Source: Luscinia megarhynchos
Taxonomy: Eukaryota > Chordata > Aves > Passeriformes > Turdidae
Reading direction: 5' to 3'
Assembly: GCA_034336665.1 (NCBI GenBank)
Contig: CM067588.1
Coordinates: 5,148,655 to 5,212,654, forward strand
DNA: 64,000 nucleotides
A program made the translations under genes and the position numbers. The notes under the pieces were generated by a model that had not been told where the DNA came from, ran no database searches, and saw only the letters and a list, made by a program, of their open reading frames with translations. This document shows positions 21,685 through 32,262 of the stretch, piece after piece. Position 1 is the stretch's first letter. Each line of letters starts with the position of its first letter.

Positions 21685-23309
21685 ACTTCCCAGTGCTGCT
21701 GATGGAGAGGTGGCTGTGCCAGCCAGGAGGGCCAGAGCTGGGCACACTCAGCTCCTGTGACACCAAACCACATCCCAGCCGCCTCTCGGGTTTGTTTTCT
21801 GAGTTCTTCATTCAAATACCTGCAGAGGATTTTGCATTGGAGATTCACCCATCTATTTTCCTCTATCTGCTGCATGGAAGACAAGTGTTCTCATAATTGG
21901 GCCATTAAAGGAGGTGTTGAAATGTTACTAATTGTCAAAGGCAATTAAGTATAGCAACATGTCACAGGTAAATTAACGAGGCTCCAGGTGTTTTGAGCAA
22001 ATCGCAGTTCCGTGGCTGTAAAACAATTCCAGTCTTCTCTGCTGCTTGTCTGTGGAGTTTTGGTGTGCTCTGATTGTTGGGTTTTGCCTTCACTCAAACA
22101 CTCATTTTGCTGTTGAAAAGTAGAACACTCACAAAGCTCCTGCAGACACAGGCAGGGATCACTGTCACCTCTCCTGTCACCTGCAGTGTCCCCAAAGTGC
22201 TGCTGAGAACCTCCAGGGTTTTCCAGGTGAGTTCTCCAGGTGAGAACCCCAAATTGAACAAACCCTGGGTTTGTTCCTGGTTGTGCTGCCACCCTGATCG
22301 ATGGCACTGTGCCCTCCCTCCCTCTCTGCCAGGGACGCTCGCAGGGACACGAGGGGTGGCACTGTCACATGGGCCCATAATTACTCCCCTTTGTTCCTCT
22401 TCTCCTCTCCCAGAGAAGATCTGGGATTGTGTGCATGTGCATGTTTGAGGGTGGGCGGAACCCTAATTGTATATTATTAAAATATTATGATTTTTTTCCC
22501 CCTTCCAAGCTGTGGCACGTCCCCGATGTCTTGTGCAGCTGGCTCCGACTGGCACTTGCAAGGTTGTCCTCCAGGTGCTGCATCAGAAATCTTTTGACAC
22601 AGTGTCAGTAATTAAGTGTACAATTAAGAGAATGTCTGCAATTAAGTTCAATCAGTCAGTCAATCAAATCTACATTTGTAAAGGGTTTCTAAAGGGCCTC
22701 TCATCCAAACCTCCCCTCTGCTTCTGAGCTCGGCAAAGTTAACACCAGGCAAGGCAGCATTTATTTGAAGCAGTTCTAAGGGCTGGAAGGCTTATATTGA
22801 AATGCTGTTTGAGGCTTGGCTGTCTCCTGAATAAAAACTGGCTTTCAGTGAGGCATTTCGGCACAACACTGAAATGTAACCATTAAAAAACTCATGGCTT
22901 TTCCAGCAGTGTGTCTCCCTGGGTTAAGCAGTGCAATTCCTCCCCTTGTTTCCTTTGGGGGATATTCAGAAAGGATAGATCTCCTGCTGGAATAAGCCAG
23001 CCTGGTTTTGTGCTGTTCAGGCACCTTCCAGCTCCTGACAGTTCAGTTTTTGCCAGGAGGTTGCAGTGGGGGAGCACTCACTGCTTTTATGGCGCCCAGT
23101 CGTGAACCTGGGATTATTTCCCCCAGTACACCAGGGGTACCTGAGCCTGAAGCTTTAGTGCACCTCAGAATAATGCACAGAACTTGCACACACAGCCTTC
23201 CAAAGAAATGTGCCCCAAATCCACCCTTTCCACCGGTATTCTCCCGTTCTTCGTCACCAAGCTGCAGTGACAGGAACCATCAGGGGTCTGGTGTTCACAA
23301 GGGCAGCAG
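21685..23309. other. Single-copy DNA between two solo LTRs
   Basis: No retroviral internal sequence is recognisable here, which argues against the flanking LTRs belonging to one provirus. 22440-22680 is AT-rich. No gene recognised. Confidence 0.5.
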
Positions 23310-23317
23310 GAGGGCAC

Positions 23318-24348
23318 TGTGTTGGGTTGATGTGGCCAGAGATGGGCTGCAGCCAGGTGGGGCAGTGAACCTTATCTCCTGGCACATATTCTCTGCTAAT
23401 GAGCCATCTTTAAACCAGCTGGGGCAATCATCTTTATCTTTCCCACAGCCCATCCTCCCTCCAGGAGATATCTCCTGTTAATGGTCCATTGTTGAAAACT
23501 GGGTGTGGCAGTGATCCTTATGGCTGTGGGAATATCTCCTGTTAATGGGCCATTGTTAAAAACTGGGTGTGGCAGCGATTCTTATCTCTGTGGGAATATC
23601 TCCTGTTAATGGTCCATTGTTGAAAACTGGGTGTGGCAGTGATCCTTATCTCTGTGGGAATATCTCCTGTTAATGGGCCATTGTTAAAAACTGCGTGTGG
23701 CAGCGATCCTTATGGCTGTGGGAATATCTCCTGTTTATGGGCCATTGTTAACCAGCTGGGGCAATCATCTTTATCTTTCCACAGCCCATCCTCCCTCCAG
23801 GAGATATCTCCTGTTCATGGCCATTGAGTCCCAGTGCATGACTGATAAAATTTCATCATCTCACTGGGAGATGCTCCAGCCAGGGGAGGAGCCAAGCCTT
23901 TCCTACCCAGATAAAAACTGAGATTAGGGACACCAGAGCAGCCTTTTCCACTGGATTCCAGAGGAAAGCCAGACCTTTCCACATCATCCCTGGACCTTCA
24001 GAGGAAACTGCACCTTCTACAGGAGCACTGCTCCAGCTGAACCACATCTGCCACTGCAGGAGGATGCAGCCACCATTGAATGGGACTGCTGCCAACACCC
24101 TGACTGACTGACGGGTGTCAGCTTGGATTCTGACTCTGGCAGTGTTTGGGGATTGTTCTTTGTAATACTGCATTTCTATTGTAATTTTCCTAGTAAAGAA
24201 GTGTTATTCCTAATTCCCATATCTTTGCCTGAGAGCCCCTTTAATTTCAAAATTATAATAATAATTTGGAGGAAGGGGGTTTACATTTTCCATTTCAAAG
24301 AGAAGCTCCTGCCTTTATTGGCAGACACCTGTCCTTCAAACCAGGACA
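23318..24348 (+). mobile_element. Second solo LTR of the same ERVL-like family, expanded U3
   Basis: About 1,030 bp, starting TGTGTTGGGTTG and ending AGGACA, closely similar to 20972-21679 along shared parts. A TATA-like GATAAAAA lies at 23910-23917. It keeps the R/U5 segment the first copy lacks. 'gagggca' occurs just outside both ends (23310-23316, 24350-24356), but one or two bases off the TG/CA termini, so a target-site duplication is only possible. The extra length comes from a 64-bp tandem amplification in U3. Confidence 0.88.
23468..23790 (+). repeat. 64-bp tandem repeat in LTR U3
   Basis: The motif CCATTGTT recurs at 23486, 23550, 23614, 23678 and 23742, exactly 64 bp apart each time. 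Each unit also holds 'atatctcctgtt(a/t)atgg' and a TTAT(C/G) site followed by ctgtggg. The related LTR at 20972 has this motif once. Units alternate in small variants (ggtcc/gggcc, tatctct/tatggct). Confidence 0.95.
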
Positions 24349-24356
24349 AGAGGGCA

Positions 24357-25194
24357 GGTGGTGAGGAGTGTCCCAGGAGCTGGGACAGACCCTGCTGGCT
24401 GCCACTTTTTGCCTGATCTCATCCCTGTCCCCTGAGAAGAGCCTTCCCTTATCGGAGCAGCCAGATCTGTGTCACCAGGGTGTGGAACAGCCAGGCTCTA
24501 GATTGCAGATTCTGCTCCAGAGAGTAACTGGAGGGGTTTTCCTGTCTCTGCTGCTCCATCAGAGCGAGCAGCAAGCCGTGGTTGCTTTGATAACGAGCTG
24601 GCATTTACACAGCACCTGTCAGCTCTGAAGGGAGCTCTGCTAACTCAGCCCGAGCTGACAGAGCCCCGTCCACGGCTCTGCACAGCTCTGCCATTCTGCT
24701 GCTGCCTCATTATGTGCCTTGCTTTAATGTATGGGAAGCTGTTGCCCAAAATGTCCTTCATATAGGGGAAACAAATGGATTTGCAATGTGTGGCTTGTAG
24801 TGCTGTAAATGTTCCCCAGCATGTCACTGGTACTTTAATTCCTGTCTTCATCCTCTGGCCTCTCTGCCCTGCTCAGGGGCGTTGAGGGGCTGAGGGTGGG
24901 CATGGAGGGAAGGAAGGAAGGGTGGGAAGGCAAATTGTGCTCCCATGGATCTCCAGCAGCAGCACAGAATTTTGCCCTCCAGGCCTGGGGCAAGGCAGGA
25001 CCCCTTGTTTTATTGCTTTTAATTGGTAAATACACAAAGTTTTGCGCTTTTTCATCCACTTGTGCTTGACACGTGAGACTTACCCTGGAGCACTTGGAGG
25101 CCTGGTTTTGCTAAAAGGATAACAAAGGAAAAAAACCCTCCAAATTTTTCCCAGTGTTCTTGTCACCCAGCACCAGAATTTCAAGAATGGCTTT
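24357..25194. other. Non-coding single-copy stretch
   Basis: Mixed composition with a short GGAA run near 24907-24925. No gene or interspersed repeat recognised. Confidence 0.4.
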
Positions 25195-25346
25195 GCTGAG
25201 CTCTGGGATGTTCTGAGGGAAAATCCTTCAGGGAGAGGAGGTGCCAAGGGCCAGGCTGGACAGCTCTGAGCAGCCTGGTGTGGGGGAAGGTGCTGGAGTG
25301 GGACAGCCTTGAGGATCCCTTCCAAACAAAACCATTCCATGAAAGG
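25195..25346 (+). mobile_element. CR1 LINE 3' end
   Basis: Contains the CR1 tail order 'aagggccaggctggacagc', 'tctgagcagcctggtg', 'gaggatcccttccaaacaaa' and the terminal 'accattccatgaaa'. The element end is close to the canonical ATTCYATGA terminus. Strongly 5'-truncated. Confidence 0.88.
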
Positions 25347-28300
25347 CTCTCAAGACTGGTTTTGGTGGAGATTAATTTTAAGATATGAAGTATTAGACAG
25401 ATAAGAAAGTGCAGAAAATGGAACCAGTGCTGGGCTGGCCAGACTCCCAGTGCAGATCTGCTGTGCTCTGGGCTGTTGGGACAATTTGAACTCGAGTGTA
25501 ACTTCAACACCAGGCAGGGAAACCTGGTTTTGTGAGATGTTCAGCACAGGTATGGCTGGGGAATGGGCCTGGATTAATAAATAAACACCAGGAGCTTTGA
25601 CACTTGGGCAGAGGGAGAGCTCAGCAGGGTGGGTGGGAGCTGGTGGCTGTGGCTTTGCAGGGAGCAGAGCCCTCTGTGCTTGTAGGAAAAACCATCAGCA
25701 AGTGGCTCCTGGAAGCTTTGCCAATCAGTCAGAGCAGGGGCAGGCAGTGAGAAATAATACAGGACAATAAATTCTTGAAATCTGCTACTAAATCCATCAA
25801 GGCAAATAATACATCCTGATGGGAGGAAGACATAATTTGTTTTTTTGTTTTAAATTTGCCAGATCTCATTTTTTTTTGCATTTGTCTCAGGGAGGTGAGG
25901 ACTTTGAAAAGGCAATTACAACTCGTGAGTGATTAGCATTAGATGTGACACATTTATGCATCAAATATGTTTAACTGCATTAACCTTCAAGGAATTTACA
26001 CTAACACCTTGAAAGATCTATCCTGTGCTCAGCCTGAAAAATCTGAGTTCTCCCTCAACTTCCATCTTATTTACATTAATTTTATTACAAAATAAATGAG
26101 TCTAAAATATTAATGGAGTTTGTACAGGTTCTGAAGGGAAGCAGGCACGACTGGGGAGAGATTTTTGAGGGAATGCAGTGGTGCAAGTGCACTGAAACGA
26201 GGTTATTTTCTGGTTTCTTCCCTGGCTGTCCCATCCTGGAGGGAAGAAGACTGAAAGGGATGAGGTTACACAGCTCATTTATCCACTTTAGGGTTTAATT
26301 TTCTGCTAATAAGGTATTTAAACCTTCCAGAAAGCAGCTTGTGGTCTTTGTAGACTTTTAATCTTTACACATTACGCAGAAAGGAAGTACATGCTCACAG
26401 AGGGTTCTTACTGGGGATTTTCAGGAAATACTCAGGTTATTAAAGAGCTCCTCGTGCTCTCCTCTCCACTTCCCAGCAGCGAGGTCTGCGCCTGGTGTCC
26501 CCAAATTCCGCGTGGCAGCAGCTCCCGTGTGCTGGCTCAGCCCATGTCTCTTGTGCTTCACTCCACTGAAATCTGGATGGCTACGAGACAGACTCCGGTG
26601 GAATGAAGGACAACAGAACCCATGGATGGTCCTCACTGCCCTCAGGAGCACGTGGGGGAGGTTTTGGGGCGCTCAGGAGCCGGGCTGGGTCACCTGCGGT
26701 GCTCAGGTGAGTGTGGAGCTGTGAGCTTGGAGCTTGGAGGGGTTCTGTGCCCTGAAATCCTCGTTTTCCTTCCCCAGCACCACATCCCTGTTTTCCACCT
26801 CTATAAAGGCAGCCTGGAGCAAAGCAGCTGCCTCGGACACTTTGTCCCCTTGTGGGAACAACTGTCCCAAGGACGTGGCAGCTCAGTGTCTGCTCAAGGC
26901 CCTGCAGCCACCAGGAGCTTCTGCAAATTAAATGCTCGAGGCTTTTTTTTTTGATCTTTATGGCTTTTACAAGGCAGGTGAGACCAGATAATGGCCAGGG
27001 TCCCTTCTGGCCTCACCTTGAATTTACAAAACCCCAGGAACACCTGGAGGTGATTTTCCTGGAAGTGCTGGAACTTTTTTAAAGACCTCTGGCCACACTG
27101 GGAGTGTGTTGAGGTACTGCCTGCCTTTAGCCGAGCTAGGGGAGAAATGATCCCGTTAATCCCGGCCCCACAGGATGTGGGAATTGGGGTTTGCCCCCCT
27201 TGAGAGGCCCGGGCAGGGCAGGGCACTCATCCCATCCCAGTGTGGCACTGCCGGGCTGGCCCTGGGAGATGGATCGTGGATTTCATGGGGACTTTTAAAT
27301 ATTTAAAAACCCCTCTAAAAGGTGTGCAGCCTCTTCCTGAGAGCTTCCCATCTGTGAAAGAGACAAAAAGAATGAAAATTAAGATTGTTAGGAATCCCTA
27401 CCTCTGTGCAGTAAAGATATTTCTGAGATTCCTGCAAAGGAATCTGATTATAGGCTTAAATATTTTAGTTTTATAGATATGTCCTGGTTTTATTTATAAA
27501 ATGAATAAATCAGAATATAATGCATATCCTTAGCATTGCATGTTGCTTCTCCTCTGAGGAACTGCAAACATTAAAGGAAATCTACATCAAAACACACAAA
27601 TCCCATGAAGGAAATGGAAATTCTCCACATCCCAGCAAGGAATTGCAAATGGTGTTTCCAGTTTGGGTGGCTTTGCCAAATTAAGGTTCCAGCTCCTGGG
27701 AAAACCGGGGCTCTCACAGGGGTCCCGTTCTGACTTTTGGCAACTCTCCCACGCACTTGGATAGCTTCAGATTTCAAGTTTTAATTTGCCTGCACTTCAC
27801 AGCTTGGGAAAAGAGCGGTTAAGGTGCAAAACTTGCCTTGAAGGGGAACTGAAAAATGTTTGCCTGCACTTCAATTAAAAAAAAAAAAAAAGCCCAAACC
27901 AGCCCAGAACCCAACCCCCAAAGCCCCAGTGCTGATGGACGATTTAACAGAACAAATAGTTCGGGGTGTTTCTCTCCCTGGCTGTGTCGGGACTTGTCAG
28001 CAGCTTTTGGGTAAGCCCTGAGAAAGGGTGGCCCAGGCAGGAACCCATCAACTGAAATTCCTCAGTGCAATCCTGCCTTGTTTGAAACGCTTTTATCAGG
28101 CAAGTTAGGACGGGCTCATCCCGCAAATGCCTCATCCCAGCTGCGGGGCATTAACCCCTTGGAGCCCGGAATGCACCGAGCACAGGCAGCAGCTGCAGCT
28201 TCTTTGGGGAGCAACTCAGATCATTAAATCAAGGTGCTTATCAGCCAAATCTCACATTAAATCAATGGTAATAAAAACCTGAAATACGAGCTCCACCTCC

Positions 28301-29555
28301 AACAGCTCCCCTCGGTCCTGAACAACCAATTTAAAGTGTGAGGAGTTGGGTTTTTCAAATTTTAATGAGATATTCCTGGATTTTTGCTTTTTGCTGGGGA
28401 GAAGTGCTGAGGGTCAGGCTGCAGCTTCACCTGCACAGCAGCAAAGGTCTGGTGCATCCTCAGCATGGGCAAACCCTTCACTAAAGGCCAGGTAAAATTG
28501 TGCTGGACTTCCCTGAACTTTCAAATGAGCCAACATTTCTCCATTCCTTTGTCTGCGGGGACCAAGTGCTCAAGGCTGATGCTCTGAGCACTGCACTAAC
28601 CCCAGGGATGGCAAACTCTGGAAATTCAGTGCCCTGGAAATGCCAGGAGAGAAAACACAAAATCGTTTCTGTCCCTGTAATGTGGGCTCAGCTCCAGCCC
28701 TGAATTCCAGAGGCAGCACTTCCCCAGCTCGATCCAACTGTGTCCAACAAGAACCTTTGGGCTGCTCCAGCTCATTCAGAGGGTTCCATTTTCCCATTTT
28801 TTTTCCTGCCTTCCTCAGGTGCTACCCTCACACTTTCAAAAGGGAAATTTCTCTTGGTTCTGAGGAAGTGTTTCCCCATAAGAATCAGTTACATTTGAAA
28901 TCTGCTTTGCCCCCGTGCAATGCACGTGGAGAAGAACCTGATTGCTCAGCATCAGCTGAAGCCAAAGCTCCTGATTCTCTCTTGGAAAAGTGAGACAAGG
29001 CCTTTGGACACTTTTGCTGGAACACAACAGCCAACACTACACAAACAAGAATCCACAGAAAGGGGGAAATGCAGCCTGAGCCCCTCTGGTCCCTCTGATC
29101 CCAGAGATCACCCAAGGTAAGCTTCAGCATCCCATAACACCACATCCCAACGGCTTGGGGGCCTCAAAGACCTTGGCAAACTCAAACTAAAGCAAGTTAA
29201 AGTTGCCTTTCTAAGGCAGATTTTCTGAAGTGTTTCACTTAGGATTCCGCTGGACAAGGGAACAATTTTAAGCAGTTCATATAGAAAATCAAGAGAAGAA
29301 CCAACTGATTAAAACAAAGCCAAATCCTTACAAACAGGGGCCTGGGCAGCAGCTCACATCTGGAATTTGCTGCACCAGTGCAAGGCCAGAGCGACTGCTC
29401 AGCTTGTGATGGACTCTGACTGTTCTTAAACAGCACCAACCTCCCACCCTCGCTGGTTTGGGAATCACCTCCCCAAGCGCCACCAGCTGCTGCTTTCAGC
29501 GCCTTTACCATGACTTAAAGGAGCTGCTTAAGAAGGTTTTAGAAGCCGCGTTTGC
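25347..29555. other. Long single-copy non-coding stretch
   Basis: No exon or clear repeat over about 4.2 kb. 25750-26110, 26280-26380 and 27290-27560 are AT-rich with dense TAAT/AATAAA-like cores. 26975-27020 ('accagataatggccag' then 'ggtcccttctggcct') might be a worn CR1 tail on the plus strand, but the match is short. Poly-A of about 15 lies at 27875-27891. 28270-29500 is mixed, with chance open frames. Confidence 0.4.
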
Positions 29556-29559
29556 AGGG

Positions 29560-30030
29560 AACGAGCAGCACCTGGAGCGGGATTAATTGGGGCAGCTCAT
29601 CAGAGCACCTGCGCCTCCTCACCCCCACCTCTGCACAGGTGACCCTCAGGCCCAGCCCTGTCCCCAGCCCTGTCCGCAGCCCCTCGGACACCGCTGGAAG
29701 GGTCACTCCTCACTCACCTGGCTCAGCGGAGCAGCTCCCAATCCATCCCGCAGCCGCTCCACCTGCTCCAGCCAGAACAACAGCGAGGGCACGAGAGAGG
29801 ACTGCAGCAGTGGTGTCTGAGGGGACTGGGGGGGGCTCTTTCTTTGTTTCTGTGTTTGGAGCGGGGGCCCGGGACAGCGCTGCCCCTCCCGCGGCCGCAG
29901 GTGCGGCTTTATCCCCGCGCTCACCTGCGGCCGAGCCAATGGAGCTGCCGGCTCCTCCCTGCCCGCCCCCTGCTCGCCACCACCCCGCACCAGCTCCGCA
30001 CCCCGCGCTCCCGCAGCTGCTGTGAGCCCC
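29560..30030. promoter_or_regulatory. CpG-rich island, candidate promoter
   Basis: CpG density rises sharply here; about 19 CpG were counted by eye in the ~175 bp 29858-30025, against very few in the flanks. The island contains a GCGGCCGC site, a perfect inverted repeat of E-boxes (29892-29933), a CCAAT box (29936-29940) and, on the minus strand, a strong splice-donor match CAG|GTGAGT at 29720-29712. This suits a first exon reading leftwards, but no coding sequence of a known family is recognised on either strand. Confidence 0.5.
29892..29933. promoter_or_regulatory. Perfect 12-bp inverted repeat of E-boxes
   Basis: Left arm CGGCCGCAGGTG (29892-29903) and right arm CACCTGCGGCCG (29922-29933) are exact reverse complements around an 18-bp spacer. 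Each arm holds the E-box CAGGTG/CACCTG known as the SNAI/ZEB/E-protein core. CCAAT follows three bases later. Binding is inference. Confidence 0.6.
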
Positions 30031-32102
30031 AACCATGGCAGAACATCTCCAAAGAGCACAATTTTTGCCCCATCGATTCATTTTATTTTTTTTTTTTTTA
30101 ACTTGCCTTTCCATGCAAGAAATTGCTCGTTTTCCAAAGTTGCTAAAGAAATGGGAAATGTGTTGGCTCTTGAGTGCCCCACGAGTGGTGAGATGGGGAC
30201 TGTGCTGTAAGCCTCGTAAATTGAGAATTCAGGAGGCAAGAACCTGCCATGGAGGTACAAACTCGTAAAGAATTTGGGGAGGAGAACCCTGGGAAGGGCA
30301 GGGATGCTCTGTCCAAGGGCCTCCATGCCCTGGCTTTAATTCCAGTTCTAAAGGAATCCCATTTCTAGCAGAACTCGCTCTGTGCATTCTGTGAATCCCT
30401 GGAGCCTCTTCCTTGCCTGGTCCTTTATCCCTGCCCTCCTTTGGCAGGGGTGCCCACGCTGGCTGGCACTGCAGGGTGGGCACAGCAGCCTTTCCTTCCA
30501 GCCTCCAGCCCCTTCCTGTGCCTTGCATTTAGCACTAATGTCCCGGGAGGCAGAGCTCTTCTGGATCTTCTAGGTCTGCTCATCTGCACAAATGGAAATA
30601 TTCCAGTCGGTTTGCCTTTCCAGTGGAGTAGGGTGTAAATAACTAAATAACAAAAAATTTAAGCCTCACTGCCTTTTTTGTTTTCTTTTCATAGTGCTAA
30701 CAGCTTACTGCCGTTTTTCCAAACTGTTTTCCATGTGAGGACTGCACTCAAATCTTGATTTTCCTTTTGTTTATTGGGTAAACTAGAGTTTCCAAGCCCA
30801 GGCTGCTTTAGCAGTGACACAGGTCACAAGGTTTGCTGCTTTAATTTGGGCTGTACTGAATTGCCCTGAGCAGCAGTTTCCAGCACAACTTCCCACAGCT
30901 GGGAATTAAAAATCTCTGCTTTTTGCCCACACAGTTCAAGCACGGAGGTGAACACATCAGTCTGTAAATGTGGCTCCTGCAGCACCTTGAGAGCAAAGGA
31001 AGTCAGTGTTTTTCATGTGAGAAATAAGAACTGAAGGTTATCACTGTTCATTGCCTGCTTTTATTTTCTCAGGGCTCTGTGAAACCAGGAGCCAAACTCG
31101 CCACAATTTTCGCTCTGCACAGTTTGAAGCCAGGGCTGTTGTTCTTTCAGATACAAATCTGTCCTTTTATTTGTTTTATCTCCTACTGGAAAATAGCAAA
31201 TACCTTTAAAGTTTACAGCTGCTACTGTCAAGGACAGGCAGGGAGGCACTGGCTGGGGCACGGGGAGCTGCAGGAATGTCCTGTTGTTCTATAATACCCA
31301 ATTATGTCAACTACCCCTTCCTTTAAACTTTCAACACGTCCCCGTTAGGTGGGAGAAGCTGCCAGCACATCATAAAAGTGCTGCTGCCGAGCCCAGCCCT
31401 GCTGATGGAAACGTGTCAGGGGATGGAGGCTGTGCCCTGCAGGCTCTGCGAGGCACATTCCACCCCTTGGCTCCCAGCAGCAAACCTGTGTGGTCTTGAA
31501 GCTTTGTCAGCTCTGACCTCTAAATTTGTCCCGTAAATGGGATCAATTTACTGGCTCTGGAGGTCTGAGGCATCAAACACAGCCCAGGGAAGCTCAGGGC
31601 CACATCTCCTGCTACTGCCCACTGTAAATTCAGTCATGAGCAGCTGGAGATTTGCTGGGGGTTTTTCTCCCTGTTTCTGATAGTGAGAAATGTGTTTATA
31701 AAGCAGCTGCTCCCCTAGGAGTGAGGGTTGAGCTCAGACTGTGCATCCCTGCTGTCCCCATCCCAGAGAAGGGACCTGCTGGTCCCAGTCCGATTTCCCT
31801 GCTGTGCTCAGCACATCCAGCCCTGCCTGCCCCTGTCCCTGGGCTCTGCTCCCTGTCCCACACCCACGAGTGGCAAACCAGCCCAGGACCTTTCTGAAGA
31901 GGAGCCAGAGCTCCCTGTCTGGTCCTGGGGGTGCTGCTGCTCTCAGCAGGGCTGGGCTGAGGCTGTGCAGGGTCTGGGGGAGCAGAGCTCCAGCGTTTCC
32001 CAGCCAGTCCCCTCCCTCTGCTGCTCCTCTCCTGCTCTGACCGGGGCTTTTCCTGCCAGTAGCAACAAACACGTGCTGCAAAATTAAGATTTGGAGGCTT
32101 TG
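30031..32102. other. Non-coding single-copy stretch
   Basis: A T-run lies at 30088-30099. 30640-30900 and 31040-31330 are AT-rich. 31640-32060 is GC-rich with chance open frames. No gene recognised. Confidence 0.4.
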
Positions 32103-32262
32103 GAATATTTTTGTCCAAGTGGTGCAGCCCCCACCTCTGGAATTGCTCAGGAGCTCTGGATGTGGCTCCCCAGGACATGGTTTAGTGGTGGTGCTGGGCT
32201 GATGTTGGACCTGTTGCTCTAAATGGTCTTTTTCAGCCTTAACAATTCCATGATTCACTCGG
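32103..32262 (+). mobile_element. CR1 LINE 3' end (ggacatggtttagtggtg type)
   Basis: Contains 'ggacatggtttagtggtg', 'ctgatgttggacctg', 'aaatggtctttttcagccttaa' split by small changes, and the terminal 'caattccatgattcac'. This is the CR1 subfamily tail that reads 'ggtttagtggtgggct..ggttggac' in birds, distinct from the 'ggtgtccctgcc' type at 34415. Truncated, non-coding. Confidence 0.88.

Noticed and set aside
20972..24348. One provirus with two LTRs at 20972 and 23318
   Set aside because: The first LTR has its own perfect ATTTA target duplication on both sides, and no viral internal sequence lies between.
26975..27020. Worn CR1 tail
   Set aside because: Only 'accagataatggccag' and 'ggtcccttctggcct' resemble CR1; too short to call without alignment.
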